Assembly: GCA_001768965.1 (NCBI GenBank)
Contig: MEMY01000042.1
Location: forward strand, 1 to 22,136
Reading direction: 5' to 3'
DNA length: 22,136 nucleotides
Source: an archaeon RBG_16_50_20
GTDB taxonomy: Archaea > Thermoproteota > Bathyarchaeia > 40CM-2-53-6
In this document: positions 1 through 6,978 of the stretch, in pieces
How positions within the stretch are numbered: position 1 is the first letter of the stretch
How the letters are laid out: each line of letters starts with the position of its first letter
Translations under genes and position numbers: made by a program
Notes under the pieces: generated by a model
What the model saw: only the letters and a program-made list of their open reading frames with translations
Told to the model about the DNA's origin: nothing
The model's database searches: none

Positions 1-191
1 TAACTTCAGGAAAGTTGAAGAACTATCTGAAGGATGGTCAATTCAAGGAAGGAAGTATGGGCCCCAAAGTGGAAGCAGCCATAAGGTTCGTTGAAGGCGG
101 CGGCGAACGCGCAATAATCGCCGATCTAGGAAGCCTGATAGAGGCACTTGACGGAAAAACGGGTACCCACGTCCTAGTTCCAAAAGCTTAA
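1..191 (+). CDS. arcC: Carbamate kinase, C-terminal end (5'-truncated)
   Basis: Only the last 62 or so codons are present, read from base 3 to the TAA at 189-191. The translation includes KEGSMGPKVEAAIRFVEGG, then AIIADLGSLIEALDGKTGTHV. That Gly-Ser-Met-Gly-Pro-Lys segment and the closing Gly-Thr-His tail are typical of carbamate kinase. The enzyme transfers phosphate between carbamoyl phosphate and ADP, giving ATP, CO2 and ammonia in the catabolic direction. The next gene, 42 bases downstream on the same strand, is a carbamoyltransferase, so the two are probably co-transcribed and act in sequence. Family assignment is confident from the tail alone; the active-site part lies outside the window. 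Confidence 0.9.
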   Translation, partial: TSGKLKNYLKDGQFKEGSMGPKVEAAIRFVEGGGERAIIADLGSLIEALDGKTGTHVLVPKA

Positions 192-233
192 TTCAAATCG
201 CGTGAGCCCTCAGGAACCGTTGAGGTCATAATC

Positions 234-1301
234 ATGGTTTCATTCGTTGGCAAATGGAAAGGCAAAGACTTTCTCGACACAAACGACTTCTCACAAGAGG
301 AGGTCAAGAAAGTTCTGGACGCTGCTAACGTTCTAATGAAGATGTTTCGTTCGCGCAAGAAACACCCGTTCCTGCCAGGAAAGACACTCTTCATGATGTT
401 TTACAACAGATCGCTCAGAACCAGAAATTCATTTGAGGCCGGTATCTACCAGCTTGGTGGACACGCCCACTTTCTAAGCCCGCAGGACGTTTACACACCT
501 GCTCTTCCGGAGGATATGGTAGCGTATCAAACGGAAGCCATTTCCGATGTTGCAAGGGTGCTGAGTAGATACGGCGACGCTATTGCCATAAGAATCTACG
601 GTGATGCGGCAAAGTGGATTATTGGACGCGGTCACAAGGTCGTCCGAGAATTCGCTAAGCACGCCACAATTCCTGTTCTGAATATGGAAGATGACATGTA
701 CCACCCATTCCAAGCCTTGGCTGATGCTCAGGCAATGAGAAACGCGGTACCGAAATTGCAGGGAAAGAAACTTGTTGTATCCTACGCTTACTCAGGCGGG
801 CTCAAACCTCTGGCCGTTCCTCAGAGCGAGATATTGATCGGGACGCAACTTGGAATGAATGTAGTTCTTGCGCATCCTCCGGGTTTTGACCTTGAGGATG
901 TTGTGCTCGACGCTGCAAAGAAGAACGCAGACAGGTACGGGGGAGAGTTCAGCGTCGTAAACGACATGAAGGCTTCCTTCGAAGGGGCTGATATTGTTTA
1001 TCCGAAGGCTTGGTCTCCAAAGAACTACTTCCCCCCACATAGCCCTGCACTCGACAAGCCAAGTGCCACCGCATATCAGGACAAATTCAAGGACTGGATT
1101 TGCACACAGGAATTGATGGATCTGACGAACAAAGGCAAGTACATGCATTGCGGACCAGCGGACCGAGGCCAAGAGGTCACTGACGAAGTGATTGACAACG
1201 AGAAGTATTCCCTCTACTTCGAGCAGGCCGAAGACCGATTGCACGTTCAAAAAGCTGTAATGGCATTGGTCATGGGCGATCGCTCGACTCGCAAGCGATA
1301 A
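234..1301 (+). CDS. Knotted carbamoyltransferase (YgeW / N-acetylornithine carbamoyltransferase type)
   Basis: A 355-residue aspartate/ornithine carbamoyltransferase superfamily protein. The carbamoyl-phosphate loop is SLRTR (residues 60-64), followed by the HPFQ motif (157-160). The C-terminal half reads AYSGGLKPLAVPQ, GMNVVLAHPPGFDL, DIVYPKAWSP and LHVQKAVMAL. From memory of the family, these resemble E. coli YgeW (central part) and Xanthomonas N-acetylornithine carbamoyltransferase (both ends) rather than ordinary OTC; both relatives are knotted transcarbamylases. The usual HCLP motif reads HCGP (305-308), which is odd. The acceptor substrate cannot be read from the sequence. With carbamate kinase upstream, the likely direction is breakdown of a carbamoylated compound to carbamoyl phosphate. 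Start ATG 234 has a GAGGT ribosome site about 8 bases upstream. It could instead be an anabolic acetylornithine enzyme. Confidence 0.85.
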   Translation: MVSFVGKWKGKDFLDTNDFSQEEVKKVLDAANVLMKMFRSRKKHPFLPGKTLFMMFYNRSLRTRNSFEAGIYQLGGHAHFLSPQDVYTPALPEDMVAYQTEAISDVARVLSRYGDAIAIRIYGDAAKWIIGRGHKVVREFAKHATIPVLNMEDDMYHPFQALADAQAMRNAVPKLQGKKLVVSYAYSGGLKPLAVPQSEILIGTQLGMNVVLAHPPGFDLEDVVLDAAKKNADRYGGEFSVVNDMKASFEGADIVYPKAWSPKNYFPPHSPALDKPSATAYQDKFKDWICTQELMDLTNKGKYMHCGPADRGQEVTDEVIDNEKYSLYFEQAEDRLHVQKAVMALVMGDRSTRKR

Positions 1302-1378
1302 TGAGCCGCACAGGCCTACAACAGCCGATCAGCCAGAACAACAAGCAACCGCAAAGAAAGTTGCAGGCCAGCTCATGA
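1301..1378 (+). CDS. Possible 25-residue coupling ORF
   Basis: An ATG at 1301 shares a base with the TAA of the carbamoyltransferase (TAATG). The reading frame ends in a TGA that overlaps the ATG of the RDD gene (ATGA at 1375-1378). The 25-residue product is rich in Gln, Asn and Ser and resembles nothing I know. The nested stop-start overlaps on both sides are the only support. It could be a translational coupler, or chance, since the RDD frame is also open here and could encode a disordered N-terminus. Confidence 0.25.
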   Translation: MSRTGLQQPISQNNKQPQRKLQASS

Positions 1379-1872
1379 AGAAGACCAAACGAGAGCCGCT
1401 CGTGCTTGCGAACTGGGGACGGCGTTTCATTGCGTGGTTCGCGGACTATTTGATTATCAACGTCATGCTCGCGTACTTTGGCTTAGAGCAGATAGAAACA
1501 CAATTGATACCGAAATGGCTTCTGCCACATCTGCCGGGATTTGATATTTCTATTTGGTCCCCACTATCGGTCTTGGTTTTCTTCATCTACTGGGCTTTCT
1601 CTGAATGGTACTTCGGGAGATCGATCGGACAATTATTGCTCAATCTACGCCTAGTTGACGCGCGAGGTGGAGGCGTTACTTTGAAGGACTCTGTTTTGCA
1701 GAGCTTTGGAAAATCACTTCTTCTTCCATTGGATTGCTTGATAGGTTGGGTCTATCGGCCATGCCGAGAGCGGAGGCAGCGGTTCTTCAACAGTCTGTCT
1801 AATACTATTGTCATATACATCGGTAAGCCAAACCGTCTGATCAAACAAGGAAAATACAAGAGAGAACCTTGA
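1375..1872 (+). CDS. RDD-family membrane protein
   Basis: A 165-residue protein with the RDD signature. The first helix segment contains GRRFIAWFADYLI, with the conserved Arg and Asp in the membrane-proximal helix. The second conserved block is FGRSIGQLLLNLRLVD. Three or so hydrophobic segments are visible: residues about 21-38, 60-80 and 103-125. RDD proteins are small integral membrane proteins, some proposed as ion or metabolite transporters; the function of this one is unknown. ATG 1375 is the first usable start codon in the open frame, which extends back to about 1261 without ATG, GTG or TTG. The gene overlaps a possible micro-ORF and probably belongs to the carbamoyltransferase transcript, so a role linked to the carbamoyl pathway is conceivable but unproven. 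Confidence 0.75.
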   Translation: MKKTKREPLVLANWGRRFIAWFADYLIINVMLAYFGLEQIETQLIPKWLLPHLPGFDISIWSPLSVLVFFIYWAFSEWYFGRSIGQLLLNLRLVDARGGGVTLKDSVLQSFGKSLLLPLDCLIGWVYRPCRERRQRFFNSLSNTIVIYIGKPNRLIKQGKYKREP

Positions 1873-1927
1873 TACAAAAGCCCGAAAGTAGAAACGAGTT
1901 ATTTCTGTCTCGATAGTTCAAGGGGTT

Positions 1928-1937
1928 GGCTTATAAT
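1928..1937 (+). promoter_or_regulatory. TATA-like box of the thioredoxin reductase gene
   Basis: The sequence GCTTATAATT lies about 35 bases before ATG 1968. An archaeal start point about 25 bases downstream of the box would give a leader of roughly 10 bases. Its position makes the upstream in-frame TTG at 1926 an unlikely start, because that codon would precede the promoter element. Confidence 0.5.
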
Positions 1938-1967
1938 TCATCAAAGACGCCAACAGTGGGACACAGA

Positions 1968-2915
1968 ATGGCGGACTATGATATTGCAATCATCGGCTCC
2001 GGTCCAGCAGGTCTGACCGCAGCTATCTACGCTGGCCGCGCCTTAGTGAAGACATTAGTTCTCGCGGGAAGACTCTCGGGCGGCCAGCTGATGCTCACAA
2101 GCGGAGTGGAAAATTTCCCAGGATTCTCTAACGGGATCCAAGGACCGGATCTAATGCAAGAAATGCGGAGGCAAGCGGAACGATTCGGCGCAGAAATAAT
2201 CGACGAAGATGTGGAATCAGTTGACTTCAACCGCAAGCCTCTCCAAGTCGTAGCTGGTGGTACAACCTACACTGCAAACGCGGTGATCATCGCAACTGGT
2301 TCGTCCGCCAAATGGTTGGGCCTAGCTTCTGAAGAGAAATTGCGAGGGCGTGGTCTCTCTAGCTGCGCAACCTGTGACGGGTATTTCTTTAGAGAAAAAC
2401 GAGTCGTCGTCGTGGGGGGAGGAGATACGGCTATTGAGGAGGCCCTCTTCCTGACAAAGTACGCTACAGAGATAGTGTTGATTCATAGGCGCGATAAACT
2501 TCGTGCCAGCAAAATTATGCAACACCGGGCTATGGCCAATGAGAAGATTAAATTTGTGTGGAATTCAGCTGTAGATGAAATACTGGGACAGGACAGGGTC
2601 GAGGGTGTCAAGGTAAGAAACGTTAGAACCGGTGAGGTATCGATGATACCCTGCGATGGTGTTTTCGTTGCAATCGGATTCCAACCTAACACGAATATCT
2701 TCACTGGGCAAATCGAACTAGACGAGAAAGGCTACATAATCTCGAAACACGGGATGCACACAAGTATTGATGGGGTCTTCGTGGCAGGGGATGTTTACGA
2801 TTACAGGTACCGTCAGGCGATAACGGCCGCGGGAGAAGGCTGTAAGGCTGCGATGGATGCCTTGGCATATTTGGAAGAGCAGAAGGAGATCACAGTCTCA
2901 GCCCGAGAGAAATAG
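1968..2915 (+). CDS. trxB: Thioredoxin reductase (NADPH/FAD)
   Basis: A 315-residue low-molecular-weight thioredoxin reductase. The FAD-binding GSGPAG is at residues 10-15. The redox-active disulfide CATCDG has Cys133 and Cys136. The NADPH-binding GGGDTAIEEA follows, then HRRDKLRASKIM. The C-terminal FAD motif reads GVFVAGDVYDYRYRQAITAAGEG. Length and motif order are those of the usual enzyme, which passes electrons from NADPH via FAD to thioredoxin or a glutaredoxin-like carrier in the cytoplasm. I chose ATG 1968 because family members begin a few residues before the first glycine motif and a TATA-like box lies at 1928-1937; a TTG at 1926 in the same frame would add 14 residues. No thioredoxin gene is adjacent. 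Confidence 0.93.
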   Translation: MADYDIAIIGSGPAGLTAAIYAGRALVKTLVLAGRLSGGQLMLTSGVENFPGFSNGIQGPDLMQEMRRQAERFGAEIIDEDVESVDFNRKPLQVVAGGTTYTANAVIIATGSSAKWLGLASEEKLRGRGLSSCATCDGYFFREKRVVVVGGGDTAIEEALFLTKYATEIVLIHRRDKLRASKIMQHRAMANEKIKFVWNSAVDEILGQDRVEGVKVRNVRTGEVSMIPCDGVFVAIGFQPNTNIFTGQIELDEKGYIISKHGMHTSIDGVFVAGDVYDYRYRQAITAAGEGCKAAMDALAYLEEQKEITVSAREK

Positions 2916-2997
2916 AAGAAACCAGCGCCCATAACGAAGAGCCTTCTAACCGTTCTCGTTTTCAATCAGACCCGCTATACACAACAGGGTCTCTGAA

Positions 2998-4218
2998 CTG
3001 AAGCCTCTCGTAAGATGGTCAAACGGTGTTGCAGTTCGATACCAAGACACCAGACTGCTGTTTGATCCTCTGGAAAGCGATCCTAGCATTTCAGATCTAT
3101 TGATTTCGCATGCGCACTATGATCATGCAAGAGGATTCGAATTTCCGGTACAGAGGAAATACTCGACGAAGGAGACATTAGAAATCTATGAGGTTGATAG
3201 CGGTCACAAAGTAGGTAACTGGCTGCAGGCGCGATACGGCAGACGTTTGAAAATTGGCGAAGTAGAAGTTGAGACACATGCCGCCGGGCATGTGCTTGGC
3301 TCAGCACAGTATGAAATCATCACGCCCGAGGGAAATGTTGTTTATGCCAGTCACATAAACTTCACAGACACACTTCTCTCGCGGGCCGCAGAGGTAGCAC
3401 CGTGCGATCTGCTGATAGTCGAATCAACGTATCCTAGTACCTCCCGGAGCATTCCACGAGAATCTGTGGTCGCTGATATTGTGAAATGGGCCTTGGAATG
3501 CATAAAAGACCATAGAATCCCGGCGTTTGTTACCGATCCGATTGGAGACGCTCAAGAGCTTATCCGGATCTTCAACCTCTGGACCGAGATCCCAGTAATA
3601 GTCCATCCACGTATAGCACGCGTTAGCGAAGTCTACGAAAGCAACGGAATCAGTTTGCGGTATTTGGACGCTTCAACCGACGAAGCGACCAAGACGATAG
3701 AGCAAGCGCGATGTATGGTGATTGTCCCTCGACGGTTCGATACGACACGCTATGGAAACTTCAGAACGGCACATGTTTCAGGCTGGGCAACCAAATATGA
3801 CGATGATTCGCAGAAAGCATTCCCTCTAACCGCGCAGGCAGACTTGAATCAATTGCTGCAATTTGTCGAGGAGGCTAGACCCAAGGCCGTCCTCACTTTC
3901 TATGGAGCAAGTGGGCTCTTTGCTCAGATGGTGTCCAAGAGACTTGGTATCTCAGCCACGCAGTTGACTACGGAACGAATACGCAGGAAACCTCAAGCAA
4001 CCAAAGTGGATGAAAAACGGGTTCTCGCTATCCAAGAGATTCTGATAAGATTCATGGAAACGTCAGGTTTCACGTATGAGAAGCGCGACGTAATGACTCT
4101 GGGGCTGAGGGAAGGCTTTCGAAGCACGGAGATTGAAGAAGCACTACTGCGATTGACAAAGATCGGGAAATTGAAATACTCGCAGATTGTCGATGGCTAT
4201 ACGGTACCGTCAGCCTGA
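2998..4218 (+). CDS. Beta-CASP-like metallo-beta-lactamase fold protein with C-terminal winged helix; degenerate metal site
   Basis: A protein of about 406 residues related to archaeal CPSF-like / mRNA 3'-end-processing exonucleases. With the start taken at 2998, the N-terminal metal motif HAHYDH is at residues 38-43, motif 3 His at 98 (GHVLGSAQ) and beta-CASP motif A Glu at 142 (VESTY). Three other ligand positions look substituted. The usual Asp of YTGD is His119 (YASH), the motif B His of PLSxHAD is Gln280 (PLTAQAD), and the motif C His is Tyr302 (TFYG). Residues about 335-404 form a probable winged helix. The protein may therefore bind nucleic acid without normal nuclease activity. No ATG, GTG or TTG lies in frame before TTG 3100, which would delete the first strands. 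CTG 2998 gives a family-like N-terminus (KPLVRWSNGVAVRY, then LLFDP), so a non-standard start or a sequencing error is likely. Confidence 0.72.
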   Translation: MKPLVRWSNGVAVRYQDTRLLFDPLESDPSISDLLISHAHYDHARGFEFPVQRKYSTKETLEIYEVDSGHKVGNWLQARYGRRLKIGEVEVETHAAGHVLGSAQYEIITPEGNVVYASHINFTDTLLSRAAEVAPCDLLIVESTYPSTSRSIPRESVVADIVKWALECIKDHRIPAFVTDPIGDAQELIRIFNLWTEIPVIVHPRIARVSEVYESNGISLRYLDASTDEATKTIEQARCMVIVPRRFDTTRYGNFRTAHVSGWATKYDDDSQKAFPLTAQADLNQLLQFVEEARPKAVLTFYGASGLFAQMVSKRLGISATQLTTERIRRKPQATKVDEKRVLAIQEILIRFMETSGFTYEKRDVMTLGLREGFRSTEIEEALLRLTKIGKLKYSQIVDGYTVPSA

Positions 4219-4492
4219 CCGGTTCTCGGTCAAGCGCTCGAGACTAAAGTCCGAGTCCTCTAAACAGAAACTTTCGTTGGCATACGGGACAATAGGGGGT
4301 TTCTCGAGGAATAGTCTGACCGCAGTATGCGCATCTAATGTAGAGCGATGCGATTTGCATTTGCTATCGTCTCTCTGAACAAGCGATTCTCAATTTTGAT
4401 GTTTCGTTGATGTACTTGCCAACCTTGGTTGTTCGCGCCGTACGGTTATTACAAGGTCTAAGCAAGCTAATGCGATTAGGGAGACAAGCTAC
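4219..4492. other. Intergenic region before the aminotransferase
   Basis: These 274 bases separate the metallo-beta-lactamase protein from the aminotransferase. The one open frame across it (4187-4378, 63 codons) overlaps the end of the upstream gene, resembles nothing I know and looks spurious. I see no tRNA or convincing hairpin. A GGGAG ribosome site sits just before the TTG at 4493, so this stretch probably carries that gene's promoter, but no single TATA box stands out. Confidence 0.4.
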
Positions 4493-5809
4493 TTGCGTGA
4501 GGTAGTTCTCAAGAATGGGCGTTATGAGAAGCGCACGCCAAAATCACGCGAGATGTTTGAACGTGCGAAGAAATTTGAACCGGCAGGCATCTCATACAGG
4601 TTTCGCTCCTTTGAACCATATCCCTTCTTCGTCAAGAAAGCACACGGATCCAAACTAATTGATCTTGACGGTAACGAATACACGGACTACTGGTCCACCC
4701 ACTTCGCGATGATCTTGGGACACGCGTTCCCGACCGTAGTGCAAGCTATCGAGATGCAAGTTGAGAGAGGTTGGCACTTTGGTCTGGCCCATGAACTAGA
4801 AGTTGACCTCTCCGAGACCATTACAAAACATGTGCCCAGCGCGGAGCTAGTTCGTTTCGCCAGTTCGGGAAGCGAAGCAGACCTTTTCGCCATCCGCTTG
4901 GCCAGAACGTACACTAAGAGAAGTCAGATCGCCAAATTCGAAGGATGTTGGCACGGCGCCTATGATCCCTTGCATGTTGCGGTAAAGCCTCCATTCGATG
5001 AACCACCTTCGGGAGGCATCACCAAGGCCTCTCAAGAGGACACAATTGTAGTTCCCTACAACAACCTGACCGGCTTCTTGGAACGCGTCAAGGACAGGGA
5101 GTTGGCATGCGTCATTCTGGAACCAGTCCTAGGTGCTGGAGGCATGATACCAGCAGAGAAGCAGTTCCTCAAGGGATTAAGGGAATATTGCGATAACACG
5201 GGTGCTTTACTCATTTTTGACGAAGTGATCACAGGATTTAGGCTGGGACTGAGCGGAGCCCAGGGCTATTTCGGCATAAGGCCAGACATCACCGTCCTGG
5301 GGAAGATAATCGGCGGCGGGTTACCGATCGGCGCTGTTTGCGGACGAAAGGACGTAATGGAGCGAATGGACCATACAAAGTACAGAGGCACAGACTACGC
5401 ATATCATGGTGGGACCTTCGCGGCGAACGCGGTCACTATGGCCGCGGGGCTTGCTACGATCAATGTCTTAGAACACGCTCCAGTATACCAGCACGTTGAC
5501 AAACTCGGAGAACGACTCCGGAGTGAATTGGACGATGTCTTTGAAAAGACCAAGTTCCCAGCACAAACCACAGGGATCGGCTCGGTCTTAGCGATTCACA
5601 CTACTGACAAGAAACCTCTGAGAGATGCCAATTGTCAAATTATAGCCGACCAGGAACTCTCAAGAGATATGTTCAGTCACTTACTCGAGAACGGAATACT
5701 AATGCTACTGCCAGAGACCTTGCACTGTGCGATAAGCTACTCACACAGTGAATCCGACATTGAGCAACTAGTATCCGCGATCGAGCGTTATGCGAAGTCG
5801 AAGCACTGA
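4493..5809 (+). CDS. Class III PLP aminotransferase, glutamate-1-semialdehyde-aminomutase-like
   Basis: A 438-residue fold-type I, class III PLP enzyme. The order of motifs follows HemL: FERAKKFEPAGISYRFRSF at the N-terminus, DLDGNEYTDYWS, ASSGSEADLFAIRLARTYT, FEGCWHGAYD, then LLIFDEVITGFRLG with the cofactor-binding Asp. The Schiff-base Lys271 lies in LGKIIGGGLPIGA. The HemL substrate-loop block that normally reads like AGTLSGNPLAM is here HGGTFAANAVTMAAG, so true aminomutase activity is uncertain and a transaminase acting on another amino or keto acid is possible. No tetrapyrrole gene is nearby. It converges on a 2,4-diaminopentanoate-dehydrogenase-like gene ending 24 bases away. Start TTG 4493 is supported by GGGAG 9-10 bases upstream; no ATG fits. 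Confidence 0.82.
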   Translation: MREVVLKNGRYEKRTPKSREMFERAKKFEPAGISYRFRSFEPYPFFVKKAHGSKLIDLDGNEYTDYWSTHFAMILGHAFPTVVQAIEMQVERGWHFGLAHELEVDLSETITKHVPSAELVRFASSGSEADLFAIRLARTYTKRSQIAKFEGCWHGAYDPLHVAVKPPFDEPPSGGITKASQEDTIVVPYNNLTGFLERVKDRELACVILEPVLGAGGMIPAEKQFLKGLREYCDNTGALLIFDEVITGFRLGLSGAQGYFGIRPDITVLGKIIGGGLPIGAVCGRKDVMERMDHTKYRGTDYAYHGGTFAANAVTMAAGLATINVLEHAPVYQHVDKLGERLRSELDDVFEKTKFPAQTTGIGSVLAIHTTDKKPLRDANCQIIADQELSRDMFSHLLENGILMLLPETLHCAISYSHSESDIEQLVSAIERYAKSKH

Positions 5810-5833
5810 TGAGTAGCCTTCGGCGTGGTAGTA

Positions 5834-6874
5834 CTAGAACGTTTTCAGCATTACGGATCGATCTTCCTCGGGTAAACTCTGAGCAGGGGCTATTGGTGGA
5901 AGATCGATCATGGTCCTCAGCCCTGGCTCTAGACGAGCTATTTTCTGAAGTGAGTTCACGATTATCGCCGGTGTAGCTCTATCGCCATGAACGCCACCGC
6001 GAATGGTCATATCTACCGGCGGGACACCGTCGATCAGGATTGAGTCATGGGGATTCTGTGCACCAAGATATATTCTCAAATCCAATACGACTAGTTCCTG
6101 TCCTGCGAGAATTCCCTTAGCGACCTGACGTACGCCTGCGACAGCTCCTTGTGGGACTTCAATGTAATCACTACTCAGGGCGCTTTCCGCGATGACAGGG
6201 CTTATTCGTTCTTGGATCTCGCCAACCTTCCAGCCCATAGCCAAAGCGATCAGTCCCACGGACTCCGGCAGGCCGACATGCTTGATCTTTCCCGCAGCAA
6301 CCCTCCTCCCAAACTCGTCAGGAGACAGACCGGCTCCGATCTTTTTCTGAAGCCGCAGTCTACGTCTTGACGCATCCACTACGCGTTCAGCCCGAATTGA
6401 GTTTACCTTCTGGCAGACACCGCTTAGCGCCACCGTGAGCGTGTCAAGCATAAAACCTGGGTTCACACCGGTCCCTAGCACGACGACTTTCTTTTCTTTG
6501 GCCTGCTGGTCGATTTTCTTCGAAAGTTCTGGGTGCTTCACAAATGGATACGATAGCTCCTCTGCTGATGAGACGACGCTGGCTCCATGTTCCACTATTT
6601 CGACGATTTGAGAATGAATCGTCTGTATATAGGAGGATGTTGCATGGGTCACAATGTCTGGTGATGTTCTTTTGAGAACATCTCGGGCTTTACCACTAAC
6701 CGTAACGCCGACTTTCCGAGGAGGGTCGAGAAGATCACCCACATCTCTTCCGACTTTGTTCTTATCGATTTCGATTGCGCCGACTAATTGAACCCATGGC
6801 CTTGTGAGAAGGACCTCCACGATTTCCAGTCCTATTGGACCGAGACCGTATTGTAAGACCTTGATTGCCTTCAA
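5834..6874 (-). CDS. 2,4-diaminopentanoate dehydrogenase-like oxidoreductase
   Basis: A 346-residue NAD(P)-dependent enzyme of the dihydrodipicolinate-reductase/homoserine-dehydrogenase type. The Rossmann motif GLGPIG is at residues 10-15, followed by DPPRKVGVTV. Then come ATSSYIQTI, VVSSAEELSYP and LGTGVNPGFMLDTL. The C-terminal part has the GGVHGDRATPAIIVNSL block. These match the family of Clostridium 2,4-diaminopentanoate dehydrogenase (Ord) of oxidative ornithine fermentation, which converts 2,4-diaminopentanoate to 2-amino-4-oxopentanoate with release of ammonia. The other ornithine genes (aminomutase, racemase, thiolase) are not in the window, so the substrate remains open. The start is TTG at 6874. 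It faces away from the ETF:quinone operon across a 104-base gap. Confidence 0.75.
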   Translation of the reverse strand: MKAIKVLQYGLGPIGLEIVEVLLTRPWVQLVGAIEIDKNKVGRDVGDLLDPPRKVGVTVSGKARDVLKRTSPDIVTHATSSYIQTIHSQIVEIVEHGASVVSSAEELSYPFVKHPELSKKIDQQAKEKKVVVLGTGVNPGFMLDTLTVALSGVCQKVNSIRAERVVDASRRRLRLQKKIGAGLSPDEFGRRVAAGKIKHVGLPESVGLIALAMGWKVGEIQERISPVIAESALSSDYIEVPQGAVAGVRQVAKGILAGQELVVLDLRIYLGAQNPHDSILIDGVPPVDMTIRGGVHGDRATPAIIVNSLQKIARLEPGLRTMIDLPPIAPAQSLPEEDRSVMLKTF

Positions 6875-6944
6875 TCGTCATGCACTTCTGCGTAGGGACT
6901 AGATAGAGAGATATGTAAAAGGAATCCAATTATCGTAGGCGGAA

Positions 6945-6958
6945 GAGGCGCAAGCCTC
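6945..6958 (+). promoter_or_regulatory. Small GNRA-type hairpin upstream of the FeS/cytochrome gene
   Basis: GAGGC-GCAA-GCCTC forms a perfect five-base stem with a GCAA tetraloop, 20 bases before the TTG at 6979. If transcription starts upstream, for example from the AT-rich stretch near 6910-6920, the hairpin would sit in the leader. Its role is unknown, and a five-base stem may be chance. Confidence 0.3.
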
Positions 6959-6978
6959 GCGCTATAAGGCAGGGACTC

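Noticed and set aside
474..1250. Long open frames on the minus strand across the carbamoyltransferase
   Set aside because: They mirror a gene with clear family motifs on the plus strand and their products look random.
4187..4378. 63-codon open frame after the metallo-beta-lactamase gene
   Set aside because: It overlaps the coding end of the previous gene, has no plausible ribosome site and no recognisable content.
4219..4492. Possible tRNA or structured RNA in the gap before the aminotransferase
   Set aside because: No T-arm-like GTTCGAATC sequence with matching acceptor stem could be found by eye.
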